This document shows, in pieces, positions 10,071 through 17,337 of a DNA stretch of 64,000 nt. Origin of the DNA: an uncultured Anaerolineae bacterium (lineage in GTDB: Bacteria > Chloroflexota > Anaerolineae > Promineifilales > Promineifilaceae); the NCBI GenBank assembly GCA_937943625.1, contig CALEAD010000018.1, forward strand, positions 41,281-105,280, read 5' to 3'. The notes below the pieces were generated by a model, which saw only the letters and a list, made by a program, of their open reading frames with translations, did no database searches and was not told the DNA's origin. Every line of letters starts with the position of its first letter. Positions within the stretch are counted from its first letter, which is position 1. The translations under genes and the position numbers were made by a program.

Positions 10071-11087
10071 GTGGTGATGCGTGACTTACAGGTTGAATCG
10101 CGTGCTCAGGATGATTGGTATGCAATCATTGATCTGGTGACGCAAAGCGTGGATAGCCCGCACAGTAAACGGGCGTACAGCCGGGCGTTGCTTGACTTTT
10201 TGGACTGGTATGAGGCCAACGGCCGTCCAGGGTTTAGTAAGGCCACCATCAATGCCTACCGTGAATTTATGTTGCAAAACGGCAAAAGCCGTGCCAGCAT
10301 CAATCAGGCGTTATCTGCTATCCGCCGCCTGGCTACAGAAGCCGCAGATAATGGTTTGGTTTCGCCTGTGCTGGCCTACGGCGTAGAGCGGGTGCGCGGC
10401 GTGAAGCAGGAAGGGGTGCGCGCTGGCAACTGGCTGGATAAAGAGGCGGCAGAAAAGCTGGTTAATACGCCGGTCTATCGCTGGCAACGCAAGGAAATTT
10501 CGGCGCTCAAGGCCGTTCGCGATCAGGCGGTGTTGGCGGTGATGGTTGGTACAGGGCTTCGCCGCGCTGAGGTGGCCTCGCTGACGTGGGAGATGATTCA
10601 GCAGCGCGACGGCCGTTGGGCGATTATTGACCTGATTGGCAAGCGCGCGCGTGTGCGCTCTGTCGGTATCCCACCCTGGGTCAAGCTGGCGCTTGACCAA
10701 TGGGCGCGCGCTTCGGGCGTGCGTCACGGCCGTATCTTTCGCGCGCTGAACAAGGACGGCCGTCTGGCTGGCAAGGTGCGTACCAAAGGGGGGCGCTACA
10801 CCGACGGGAACCTGACACCACAGGCTATTTACAACATTGTGGAGGAACACGCTCTGGCCGCCGGTTGTGTCAACAGTCGGGGGGAGGTTGCCCTGGCTGC
10901 GCACGACCTGCGGCGCACGGCAGCGGCGCTGGCGCTGAAAGGTGGCGCCGACCTGCGCCAGATTCAGCAGATGTTGGGCCATGCCAGCATGACTACCACC
11001 GAGCGCTACCTGGAACCGATGCGCAGCCTGCAAGTCACAGCAAGTGACTTTATTCAGATTGAGCTGGCGCTGGATGGCCCAACGTAG
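10071..11087 (+). CDS. tyrosine recombinase/integrase
   Basis: A 338-residue site-specific recombinase of the XerC/XerD-like family. The N-terminal SAM-like core-binding domain covers about 20-110 (SPHSKRAYSRALLDFLDWY). The catalytic domain shows the expected residues: Arg in GTGLRRAEV, Lys in IGKRARVRS, HxxR in AHDLRRTAA, His in QMLGHASM and nucleophile Tyr in TTTERYLEP. The start may be GTG 10071 (AAAGG 5 bases upstream) or ATG 10077. It stands alone, with no phage genes or cassette array nearby and no second recombinase. It could be a chromosome-dimer resolvase or the remains of an integrative element. Confidence 0.9.
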   Translation: MVMRDLQVESRAQDDWYAIIDLVTQSVDSPHSKRAYSRALLDFLDWYEANGRPGFSKATINAYREFMLQNGKSRASINQALSAIRRLATEAADNGLVSPVLAYGVERVRGVKQEGVRAGNWLDKEAAEKLVNTPVYRWQRKEISALKAVRDQAVLAVMVGTGLRRAEVASLTWEMIQQRDGRWAIIDLIGKRARVRSVGIPPWVKLALDQWARASGVRHGRIFRALNKDGRLAGKVRTKGGRYTDGNLTPQAIYNIVEEHALAAGCVNSRGEVALAAHDLRRTAAALALKGGADLRQIQQMLGHASMTTTERYLEPMRSLQVTASDFIQIELALDGPT

Positions 11088-11108
11088 GATGGCATGATGG
11101 ATAATTGA

Positions 11109-11254
11109 GGCATGGCTCATCATGCTCTGGCGAGACACTTTGCATATCGTTTGACCGCCGACCGCTGACAGCCGACTGCGCTGCTGAGGGGATTTGGCGG
11201 TCTGCCCGCAGAGTGGTCAGCGGTCAAATTTGTAAAGATGCCTTGAACCATGCC
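11109..11254. repeat. family C palindromic repeat, copy 1
   Basis: Begins GGCATGGCTCAT and ends CTTGAACCATGCC, so the ends are near-perfect inverted repeats. Inside are GTTTGACCGCCGACCG and its complement CGGTCAAATTTGTAAAG, giving a long hairpin of about 145 bases. Related copies are at 14777, 25108, 43979 and 47283. It directly precedes a family A repeat. Confidence 0.7.
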
Positions 11255-11273
11255 ATAATTGACCATTCAACAC

Positions 11274-11355
11274 TGGCGTTTTTGCTGGCCGCCAGAACAG
11301 CGCGATTTGCCAAATCGTGCTACAGTGCCAGAGGTCAGCGCAAATTTCGCCAGAC
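11274..11355. repeat. family A palindromic repeat, copy 1
   Basis: About 82 bases from TGGCGTTTTTGCTGG to TTTCGCCAGAC. The centre AGCGCGATTTGCCAAATCG (about 11299-11317) is a near-perfect hairpin, and the flanks GGCG...CGCC can pair to form a cruciform. Other copies are at 14572, 24094, 33597, 47152 and 61492. Confidence 0.75.
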
Positions 11356-11389
11356 ACCCGTGGCTATTTTGAGAATGAGGATAAGCGAT

Positions 11390-11815
11390 ATGGTAGATCG
11401 GAAAACGGCCGTTGTCATCTGGAAAGGAGACGGCCTAAACTTTCAGGGGCAACTTGGCTCTGGCTATCAATTCGACATGAGCGGGCAGGCCAGCGCCACA
11501 AACGGCGGCAGCGCCATGGAGTTTTTGCTGGTGGGTGTGGCGGGTTGCACCGCCATAGATGTGGTGCACATCTTGCGCAAAATGCGCCAGCCATTCAGCC
11601 ATTTGCGGGTGGAAATCAGCGGCACGCGCGCCGCCGATCACCCCATGGTTTACACCGACGTAGAGATTGTGTACATCATCAGCGGCCATGACGTGGACCC
11701 CGAAGCGGTGGCGCGGGCAATTACCCTTTCCCAGGAAACTTACTGCTCTGCCAGCATTATGTTCAAGCGCGCAGGCACAAACGTAACAACCAGCTTTCGC
11801 ATTGAACCCGCTTAG
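11390..11815 (+). CDS. OsmC/Ohr family protein
   Basis: A 141-residue protein of the OsmC-like fold, a cysteine-dependent peroxide-reductase family, probably of the YhfA-like subgroup. It has the two conserved cysteines, one in GVAGCTAIDVV and one in QETYCSASIMFK. The sequence TNGGSAMEFLLVGVAGC at the central helix and the C-terminal VTTSFRIEP strand are typical. The start ATG 11390 is chosen because GAGG lies 9 bases upstream and the family alignment begins at this point. Likely cytosolic detoxification of organic hydroperoxides or sulfur-containing electrophiles; the substrate is inferred only. Confidence 0.85.
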   Translation: MVDRKTAVVIWKGDGLNFQGQLGSGYQFDMSGQASATNGGSAMEFLLVGVAGCTAIDVVHILRKMRQPFSHLRVEISGTRAADHPMVYTDVEIVYIISGHDVDPEAVARAITLSQETYCSASIMFKRAGTNVTTSFRIEPA

Positions 11816-11867
11816 CTCAGCTTATCAACCTGGGCCAACTTGAGTTGCGTTTACGAAGAGGCAAACA

Positions 11868-11898
11868 AAAAGCACCCCCTGGGTGGGGGTGCTTTTAC
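11868..11898. terminator. bidirectional intrinsic terminator
   Basis: Hairpin AAAAGCACCCCC / GGGGGTGCTTTT with loop TGGGT. Read on the plus strand it follows the OsmC gene. Read on the minus strand it is followed by a stronger T tract (CTTTTTGTTT) and lies downstream of the candidate 6S RNA. Confidence 0.8.
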
Positions 11899-11914
11899 TG
11901 AATGGGGTTGGGCA

Positions 11915-12131
11915 TAATAAAACCCCGAATGGTTGCCAGAGAGCCTAGCCGGTTGCAATTGGGCGGGTGGGTGTTAAACGAATCCCTTGGCGGCCATACA
12001 CGAAGGTGTTGGGCTTCGACCGGGTACCTGCGACTCGAGTCGGAAGCAGGTGGGCACGCTATTGGGGATTTCAAAGACCGCTTACTATGCTAACCACTCT
12101 CCGGGCCACCCGAGGTCTTATGGCTCCAGAT
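11915..12131 (-). ncRNA. ssrS: candidate 6S RNA
   Basis: Untranslated minus-strand RNA of about 215 bases with a consensus sigma70 promoter (see 12138-12167). The ends pair in a long closing stem. Positions 12119-12106 (5' AAGACCUCGGGUGG) pair all along with CCAUUCGGGGUUUU near 11932-11919. CCGGAGAG pairs with CUCUCUGG, and UUAGC with GCUAG; several G-U pairs exist only on the minus strand. A large internal bubble follows, then GAAAUCCC/GGGAUUC and a terminal hairpin ACCUGC/GCAGGU. Closing stem, central bubble and terminal stem is the 6S layout, an RNA that mimics open promoter DNA and binds RNA polymerase. No known 6S primary motif was matched, so identity is inference from structure, size and promoter. 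Confidence 0.55.
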
Positions 12132-12137
12132 GAGTAG

Positions 12138-12167
12138 ATTATAAGTTCTTACCAGGGGCTGTGTCAA
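12138..12167 (-). promoter_or_regulatory. consensus sigma70 promoter for the 6S-like RNA
   Basis: On the minus strand, TTGACA (12167-12162), an 18-base spacer and TATAAT (12143-12138). Both hexamers match consensus exactly. Transcription would start near 12131, right at the base of the closing stem. Confidence 0.85.
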
Positions 12168-12257
12168 TCTGTTTATCTTAAAAAATTTGCGGCGGATATG
12201 AGAAACGGCCGGCAAAAGTATTGGTGACAAGTTAAATTGATTGACGATTTGTCAAGA

Positions 12258-12302
12258 AACGGCGGTCAGCAGTCGGCCGTCGGCGGTCATTTTCAAGGGA
12301 GA
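12258..12302 (+). repeat. family B repeat (3' part) supplying the rpiA Shine-Dalgarno
   Basis: Contains CGGCGGTCAGCAGTCGGCC and GGCGGTCATTTTCAAGGGAG. The final AGGGAG lies 4 bases before the rpiA ATG. Same 3' end as the copies at 16711, 33744, 57170 and 61212. Confidence 0.7.
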
Positions 12303-12306
12303 TGTA

Positions 12307-13002
12307 ATGACAAACGATGCATTAAAACAACAGGCAGCAGAAACGGCCGTCACTGCCGTGCGTTCGGGCATGGTCGTGGGGTTGGGCACAGGCAGTACGG
12401 CCGTGTACATGGTGCGCGCGCTGGGGCAAATGCTGGCTGACGGCCGTTTGCAGCACATTTGCGGCATTCCCACGTCAGAAGCGACCGCGCGGGTAGCGCA
12501 AAAAGCAGGCATCCCGCTCACCACGTTGAACGATCGGCCGCAAGTAGACATCACCATTGATGGCGCGGACGAGATTGCCCCTGACCTGGCGCTGATTAAA
12601 GGGCTGGGCGGCGCGCTGCTACGCGAAAAAATCGTCGCCGCTGCCTCCCGACATATGATCGTAATTGCCGATGGCAGCAAGCGGGTGCCCCATTTGGGGA
12701 CAAAAGCTCCCCTGCCGGTAGAAGTCATCCCATTTGCGCAGCGGCTGGTAACCAATTACCTGGCCGACCTGGGCGCGCGTGTGGTGCTGCGCCTGCGCGA
12801 CAATCACCCCCTCATTACGGACGAAGGCAACGTAATCTTAGACTGCTATTTTGCTAACGGTCTGGAGAATCCGGCGGAGCTGGCTGCTCGAATCAAGCAG
12901 CAGCCCGGTGTGGTGGAGCATGGGCTGTTTTTAGGATTGGCGCAGACGGCCGTCATCGCCACGCGATCTGGCATAGAGATCATGGGCCAAGCACTAGTTT
13001 AA
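12307..13002 (+). CDS. rpiA: ribose-5-phosphate isomerase A
   Basis: Interconverts ribose 5-phosphate and ribulose 5-phosphate in the non-oxidative pentose phosphate pathway. The 231 residues match the usual RpiA length. Family motifs are present: GLGTGSTA near 27, DGADE near 83 (catalytic Asp), KGLGGALLREK near 96, and SGIEIM near the C-terminus. ATG 12307 is preferred over an in-frame ATG at 12241 because the latter would lie inside the repeat, and AGGGAG sits at the right distance from 12307. Cytosolic. It is monocistronic, between the 6S-like RNA and the FKBP gene. Confidence 0.95.
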   Translation: MTNDALKQQAAETAVTAVRSGMVVGLGTGSTAVYMVRALGQMLADGRLQHICGIPTSEATARVAQKAGIPLTTLNDRPQVDITIDGADEIAPDLALIKGLGGALLREKIVAAASRHMIVIADGSKRVPHLGTKAPLPVEVIPFAQRLVTNYLADLGARVVLRLRDNHPLITDEGNVILDCYFANGLENPAELAARIKQQPGVVEHGLFLGLAQTAVIATRSGIEIMGQALV

Positions 13003-13006
13003 GAAA

Positions 13007-13039
13007 TTCGGACATTGGCAAAATCGTGATATGATCACG
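13007..13039 (+). promoter_or_regulatory. extended -10 promoter with overlapping dyad, FKBP gene
   Basis: Weak -35 TTCGGA (13007-13012), 17-base spacer and TATGAT (13030-13035) preceded by TG (extended -10). The perfect palindrome CGTGAT-ATG-ATCACG (13025-13039) covers the -10, so a repressor site is possible. Leader of about 85 bases to the start at 13129. Confidence 0.5.
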
Positions 13040-13128
13040 CGCTAGTTTGTGACAGACACGCCTGTGGTGGTCTGTTTACAAAGCAGGCAAGCCCTGAGCG
13101 ATAATAAATTTAAGTGAAAGGAGTTTCT

Positions 13129-14424
13129 GTGAATAAGCAATTTATGGGAAAGCTGTGGTTGCTGGTAGCCACAACCGTATTGGTACTCATTTTTGCCGTT
13201 GCCTGTGGCCCGGCGCAGCCGCCTGCGCAAACGCCTGTCGCAGAGAGTGGCAGCGCCACCGCGGCGCCGGCCAATAGCAATGAAGGCATTGGTCTGCTAA
13301 CCGCGCCAACGGCCGTACCGTTGCCCACCCCTGCCCCAGGCGCTGTGGTGACGGATAGTGGGCTGCAATACCTGGAAACGGCCGTTGGCAGCGGCCCCAA
13401 CCCGATTAATGGCGACATCGTGGAGGTACACCTCATTGCCGAAATGGCGGATGGCACGTTGCTTGGTAACACATACCTCCAGGGGCAACCCATCAAAGTG
13501 ATTTTAGGCGCAGGGCAGCTTTTCCCTGGCCTGGAAGAAGGAATTTTGCGCATGCAGCCTGGCGGGAAAGCCAACCTGGTTATCCCCCCGGAATTGGTTG
13601 TCAGCCCAGAAAATGCGGGTATGGTTGCGCCCCCGCAGATGGCTTTCTTGGTTGAAGTGGAGCTGATTTCCGTTGAGCCGGCGCCCAAGCCAACGGCCAT
13701 TAACGAGGGCGACTACGCCAAAACCGACTCCGGTCTGCAATACTATGACATCGTTGTCGGCGCTGGCGACACACCTGCCGAGGGTGACAATGTTACCATT
13801 GAGTTTGTGGCCTGGCTGGATGACGGTACTTTCCTCACCTCCTCTGAGCTGAGCGGTGGGCCAGTTACCTTTAGCCTGGGTGATGACTTTTCCGTTTTCC
13901 CCGGCTGGGACGAAGGCGTTTCCACCATGAACGTGGGCGGCAAGCGGCTGTTGCGCATTCCGCCCGAACTGGCCCTGGGGGAAGAAGGCGCGCCCGGCAT
14001 TCCGCCCAATTCCACGCTGCTTATGGAAGTGACCCTACTCTCCTTCCGCGCTGCGCCCAAAATTGCCGAAGTAGATGAGTCAGCGTACACGGTGACAGCC
14101 AGCGGCCTGAAATACGTAGACCTGGTAGAAGGGGATGGCCCCATGCCCCAGGCTGGTCAAACCGTCGAAGTGGATTACACGGGCTGGCTAGAAGACGGCA
14201 CCAAATTTGATAGCTCGCTGGATAGCGGCCGTACCTTCAGCTTTAGCCTGGGCGCCGGGCAGGTCATTGCCGGCTGGGATGAGGGCGTAGCCACGATGCG
14301 TGTGGGCGCCGTGCGCCAGCTAGTCATTCCTGCGAACCTGGCATATGGTGACATGGGCGCGGGCGGCCTGATCCCCCCTGGCGCAACCCTCATCTTCCAG
14401 GTAGAGCTGTTAAACATTCGCTAA
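13129..14424 (+). CDS. lipoprotein with three FKBP-type peptidyl-prolyl isomerase domains
   Basis: A 431-residue exported foldase. The N-terminus has a lipoprotein signal ending AVAC (acylated Cys about residue 24), then a Pro/Thr/Ala linker. Three FKBP domains lie in tandem at about 75-180, 195-300 and 315-431. The third is closest to consensus, with YTGWLEDGTKFDSS, VIAGWDEGV and IPANLAYGD; the first two lack several pocket aromatics. GTG 13129 is chosen because AAAGGAG lies 6 bases upstream; an upstream in-frame GTG at 13114 lies before that site. It probably assists folding of secreted proteins at the outer face of the membrane. Which domains are active cannot be told. Confidence 0.9.
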   Translation: MNKQFMGKLWLLVATTVLVLIFAVACGPAQPPAQTPVAESGSATAAPANSNEGIGLLTAPTAVPLPTPAPGAVVTDSGLQYLETAVGSGPNPINGDIVEVHLIAEMADGTLLGNTYLQGQPIKVILGAGQLFPGLEEGILRMQPGGKANLVIPPELVVSPENAGMVAPPQMAFLVEVELISVEPAPKPTAINEGDYAKTDSGLQYYDIVVGAGDTPAEGDNVTIEFVAWLDDGTFLTSSELSGGPVTFSLGDDFSVFPGWDEGVSTMNVGGKRLLRIPPELALGEEGAPGIPPNSTLLMEVTLLSFRAAPKIAEVDESAYTVTASGLKYVDLVEGDGPMPQAGQTVEVDYTGWLEDGTKFDSSLDSGRTFSFSLGAGQVIAGWDEGVATMRVGAVRQLVIPANLAYGDMGAGGLIPPGATLIFQVELLNIR

Positions 14425-14531
14425 AAGCGCGTAACTGCTCAAGATACCAAGAGACACAGAGAACAACAGCGGGCACGGATAAAAGCAAAGTAGGCGCTAC
14501 TTTGCCTGCTCCGGGTGCGCTATGTCCACGA

Positions 14532-14559
14532 AAATGCCCTTCTTGACAGGGCATTTTTT
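14532..14559 (+). terminator. intrinsic terminator after the FKBP gene
   Basis: Hairpin AAATGCCC / GGGCATTT followed by a run of T (GCATTTTTTG). It lies 107 bases past the FKBP stop. Confidence 0.85.
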
Positions 14560-14571
14560 GTTTCGGGAGAT

Positions 14572-14656
14572 TGGCGTTTTTGTTGGCTGCTAGAGTAGCG
14601 CAATTTGCCAGATCGCGTTGTGGTGCCAGAGGTCAGCGCAAATTTTGCCAGACTCC
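14572..14656. repeat. family A palindromic repeat, copy 2
   Basis: TGGCGTTTTTGTTGG to TTTTGCCAGACTCC, with the central hairpin GCGCAATTTGCCAGATCGC. Placed right after the terminator. Confidence 0.75.
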
Positions 14657-14721
14657 AGAAAAGAGTTTGCCCAGCAATTCTAAATTTGAAACAATGCGGG
14701 TAAACGGGACGGCACGGAGAA

Positions 14722-14905
14722 GCCCGTAGTGACCGCCTTAGCAGGTCACCGGCTAAAGTCGGCACGCCAAACAACAGACATGGTTCCTCATTATTACAGA
14801 AACGGCGCTTTGCAAATTCCTGACCGCAGACGGCTGATGGCAGACCGCCCATCACGGGAAAAATCACGGTCGGCGGTCAAATTGTAAAGATCACTTGAGC
14901 CATCC
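14722..14905. repeat. family C repeat, copy 2, with GTAACCGCTT-like module
   Basis: 14726-14766 (GTAGTGACCGCCTTAGC ... GGCTAAAGTCGGCAC) is a relative of the module at 33694. 14777-14905 is a family C element (ACATGGTTC ... TTGAGCCATCC) with inner CTGACCGC / CGGTCGGCGGTCAAATTG arms. With the family A copy it fills most of the gap 14425-15047; the last 140 bases show nothing recognisable. Confidence 0.6.
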
Positions 14906-15047
14906 TATCCCCGCCATATTTTGAATTGTTGTCTTGTGCTCATTTGCCTTGCTTGGGCAAGAAATTTATACTTCTCTTGAAAATGGACAGCAGACGAAAG
15001 AGCGCAAATGTATGTGACATGTTCTTTCGTAAGTGGTACGCTCGCGC

Positions 15048-16364
15048 ATGAATTTTTCCTGGCAAAACGGGCTTATGGCGCAACCAACTGCCAATCCCAG
15101 GGCAACCGCTACACTGCTACACTTCCTGGTGCCGCTGCTGCTCACTCTGTTGGCCGCCTGGGGCACGCTGGAACTGGGGCTGCGCCACTTTTACCAACTC
15201 ATTCCGCTGCCAGTGTGCGCCAGTGACTTTATTTTGGGCTCTTATTACTGCCAGCCCTACTTTGTCTATGACAAGCCGCTACGGCTGGCATACCGCTATC
15301 AGCCAGGGCTGAGATTGGAAGGGTACTGGGACCCGGCAAATCCTTATCTTTCTGACGCAGGGCCAGAAACACGGCCGTCTGACCGCACAGACGCTTTTTG
15401 GTACGTGTTTCAAACAGATGAGATGGGTTTTCCCAATAGCCAATACACCTGGCAAGAGCGTTACGACATCATTGTCACGGGCGATTCCTTTGTCACCCGC
15501 TCTGCGCCGCAAACCTGGATCGAGCTATTAGCAGTACAGACTGGCAAATCCATCCTCACCCTAGGGGCCTCTAGCTGGACGACGCTGAATGAGGTGGAGG
15601 CGGTCAAGCAGTTTGGGCTGGACAAAAAGCCACAGTGGGTGGTGCTACTCTACTTTAGCGGCAATGATTTAATCAACGCGCAGCAATACCTGGATAAGCA
15701 GGCTAGCGGGCTGGATTGGCGTGAATATGACATGCAGGGGGTTCCCTGGTACCGGCGATTGGTGACGTATCACCTGGCGCGTTATGCGTTGCAGAGCCGC
15801 CGCGTTCCGGCTGATGCCGCCCCGCGCTATCGCTATCCGGTGGCGGTAACGACAGACTGGGGGCCGCTGGAGACAGTATTTAAGGATATACACCTGCTGC
15901 CTATGAGCGCCAACTATGAGACGATTGCCGCTTCAGACGAGTTTGCCGCCATTACGCGGGCGCTGCGTGAACTGCACGAGTTAACGGCCGTACAAAATGC
16001 GCGCCTGTTGCTGGTCTACGTGCCCAGTAAGGAAGAGGTGTACTGGCCCCGCCTGTGGGACGATGTGGACGTGAACAATGCGTTGGAGCGCAGCGTTACG
16101 GTAACGCTGAGCCAGGGGGATCACGGCCGTCTCCTGTGGGAGTCCCAGTACATCAGCTATGATACCATGAGCGCCAACTACGAAGCCCAGGCGCGCCTGC
16201 TGGCCGAATTTGCCGCGGCACACCAGATTGATTTTTTAGACCTGACCCCAGTGTTGCGCGAAAAAACAATTCGCGAAGGGGGGTTTTACCATTACGCCGA
16301 CCCACACTGGAATCAGGCAGGCAATCAGTTGGTGGCCGACCTGATTCAGGCGTACATGCGGTAA
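15048..16364 (+). CDS. membrane-anchored SGNH/GDSL hydrolase (AlgX/AlgJ-like)
   Basis: About 438 residues. One N-terminal membrane anchor (LLHFLVPLLLTLLAAWG) is followed by an extracytoplasmic SGNH hydrolase. Seen are the nucleophile block VTGDSFV, the block III-like SGND in YFSGNDLIN, and the C-terminal D-x-H in YADPHWNQAGN. Members of this fold act as O-acetyl esterases or transferases on polysaccharides. It is the first gene of a set with a DUF5989-like peptide, an SxtJ-like protein and a carbamoyltransferase, so it may modify the same glycan or metabolite. The start is uncertain: GTG 15033, ATG 15048 and ATG 15075 are all in frame without a clear Shine-Dalgarno. Confidence 0.85.
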   Translation: MNFSWQNGLMAQPTANPRATATLLHFLVPLLLTLLAAWGTLELGLRHFYQLIPLPVCASDFILGSYYCQPYFVYDKPLRLAYRYQPGLRLEGYWDPANPYLSDAGPETRPSDRTDAFWYVFQTDEMGFPNSQYTWQERYDIIVTGDSFVTRSAPQTWIELLAVQTGKSILTLGASSWTTLNEVEAVKQFGLDKKPQWVVLLYFSGNDLINAQQYLDKQASGLDWREYDMQGVPWYRRLVTYHLARYALQSRRVPADAAPRYRYPVAVTTDWGPLETVFKDIHLLPMSANYETIAASDEFAAITRALRELHELTAVQNARLLLVYVPSKEEVYWPRLWDDVDVNNALERSVTVTLSQGDHGRLLWESQYISYDTMSANYEAQARLLAEFAAAHQIDFLDLTPVLREKTIREGGFYHYADPHWNQAGNQLVADLIQAYMR

Positions 16365-16373
16365 AGATAAGTG

Positions 16374-16423
16374 GGTTGATTTGGTTGGTTTGCTTACTCA
16401 CCCACCCAACTAACCAACCACCA
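16374..16423. repeat. AACC/GGTT low-complexity tract
   Basis: GGTTGATTTGGTTGG followed by CCCACCCAACTAACCAACC. Inverted arrangement like 4346-4441, directly before a gene start. Confidence 0.6.
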
Positions 16424-16434
16424 GGAAAGCAATC

Positions 16435-16608
16435 ATGAAAAAGCTCACATCTCGTTTATCCGTCCTACAAGAACTATTTGCCTTTTTAGGCAAGCGCCGT
16501 CTGTGGTGGCTGATGCCGCTGATTGCGGTGCTAATCATTTTTGGTCTGCTGCTGATTCTGGCCTCGATTTCGCCGGCGCTGACGCCGTTTGTCTATACGC
16601 TGTTTTAA
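16435..16608 (+). CDS. DUF5989/SxtK-like small membrane protein
   Basis: A 57-residue protein starting MKKLTSRLSVLQELFAFLGK, then a RRLWWLMP boundary and one transmembrane helix (IAVLIIFGLLLILASI). This is the pattern of the DUF5989 family, the size and place of SxtK in saxitoxin-type clusters, which often sits beside carbamoyltransferases. GGAAAGC precedes the ATG. The role is unknown in the family. The gene lies between the SGNH hydrolase and the SxtJ-like gene on the same strand, so it is likely co-expressed and part of a membrane complex with them. Confidence 0.8.
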   Translation: MKKLTSRLSVLQELFAFLGKRRLWWLMPLIAVLIIFGLLLILASISPALTPFVYTLF

Positions 16609-16618
16609 GGAGAGTTCA

Positions 16619-16776
16619 TGCGCAGGGCACACCCCCATGAATGAAAACCGTAGCGCGATTTTTCAAATTACGTATCGAACTGGAAGTTCGATTTATACGG
16701 GAGCGGAGCAGTCAGCTGGTCAACCAGTCAGCTGTCGGCCGTCGGCCATCCGCGGTCAGCGGTCATGTTAAGGGAG
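16619..16776 (+). repeat. family B composite repeat, copy 2
   Basis: Starts GCGCAGGGCACACCCCCATG with AATGAAAACCG. An inverted ATCGAACTGGAAGTTCGAT follows at 16675-16693. It ends GTCGGCCGTCGGCCATCCGC and CAGCGGTCATGTTAAGGGAG. The final AGGGAG is the Shine-Dalgarno of the gene at 16783. A close relative lies at 45068-45275. Confidence 0.7.
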
Positions 16777-16782
16777 AAACCT

Positions 16783-17334
16783 ATGTTTTGGAGCGCTTTG
16801 GGCGTGGTGTTGTTGACGTTGGTGGGGTATTCTGCCGGCGTGGTGCTGGCAGCGCGGCAGCGCGAGGTGTACCCTTCTTTGCTCGATTTGCTGTTGGTGC
16901 TGGGATTGTGGCTGCTGGCTTTTACATTGCGGGCAAGCATGACGGCGCATGGCTGGGCCGTGCTGGTGGCGCTGGCGCTGGGTCTGACGGTCGGGTTACT
17001 GGTCACGCTGGCGCGTTTTGCCCTCTCTCAAGAGCCGCCACTGCTGCCCAAATCTGAATTGCCGGAACATGCGCGTGAGCAAAGCCCAACGGCCGTTTCC
17101 TCTTCCCTTTTCCGCCGCTTCTGGCACGCCTGGCGCGCTTTTGGTGCGCAGTTAGGCGCAATACAGGGGCGGTTGCTGATGGGGTACTTTTACTTCATCT
17201 TTGTCACCCCCTTTGCCCTTGCTTTTCGGCTTTCTGGCGACCCCCTGCGCTTGCAGCAACGGCCGTCTGCCACCACCTGGGTGGCTAAAGAGCCGCTAGA
17301 TGCCACTCTAGACGCTGCGCGCCAACAAGGATAA
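16783..17334 (+). CDS. SxtJ-like membrane protein
   Basis: A 183-residue protein with three N-terminal hydrophobic segments (about 2-25, 33-52 and 58-80) and a further one near 140-160 (LMGYFYFIFVTPFALAFRL). The last segment, then a GDPL..QQRPSATTW tail, resembles SxtJ-type proteins found beside SxtI-like carbamoyltransferases; the family has no proven function. Start ATG 16783 follows AGGGAG by 6 bases, and an earlier in-frame TTG at 16765 is unlikely. The stop is 3 bases before the carbamoyltransferase start, so the two are translationally linked. Infer a membrane partner or docking subunit. Confidence 0.7.
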   Translation: MFWSALGVVLLTLVGYSAGVVLAARQREVYPSLLDLLLVLGLWLLAFTLRASMTAHGWAVLVALALGLTVGLLVTLARFALSQEPPLLPKSELPEHAREQSPTAVSSSLFRRFWHAWRAFGAQLGAIQGRLLMGYFYFIFVTPFALAFRLSGDPLRLQQRPSATTWVAKEPLDATLDAARQQG

Positions 17335-17337
17335 CCT

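Noticed and set aside
10071..11087. Integron integrase or prophage border
   Set aside because: No attC-like array, no phage genes and no direct repeats marking att sites around the recombinase.
11930..12131. tRNA-Ser-like wording (GAGTGGTTAGC, TTTGAAA) on the minus strand
   Set aside because: The anticodon stem does not pair, the T-arm is one base short and there is no acceptor stem; the 6S-like fold explains the region better.
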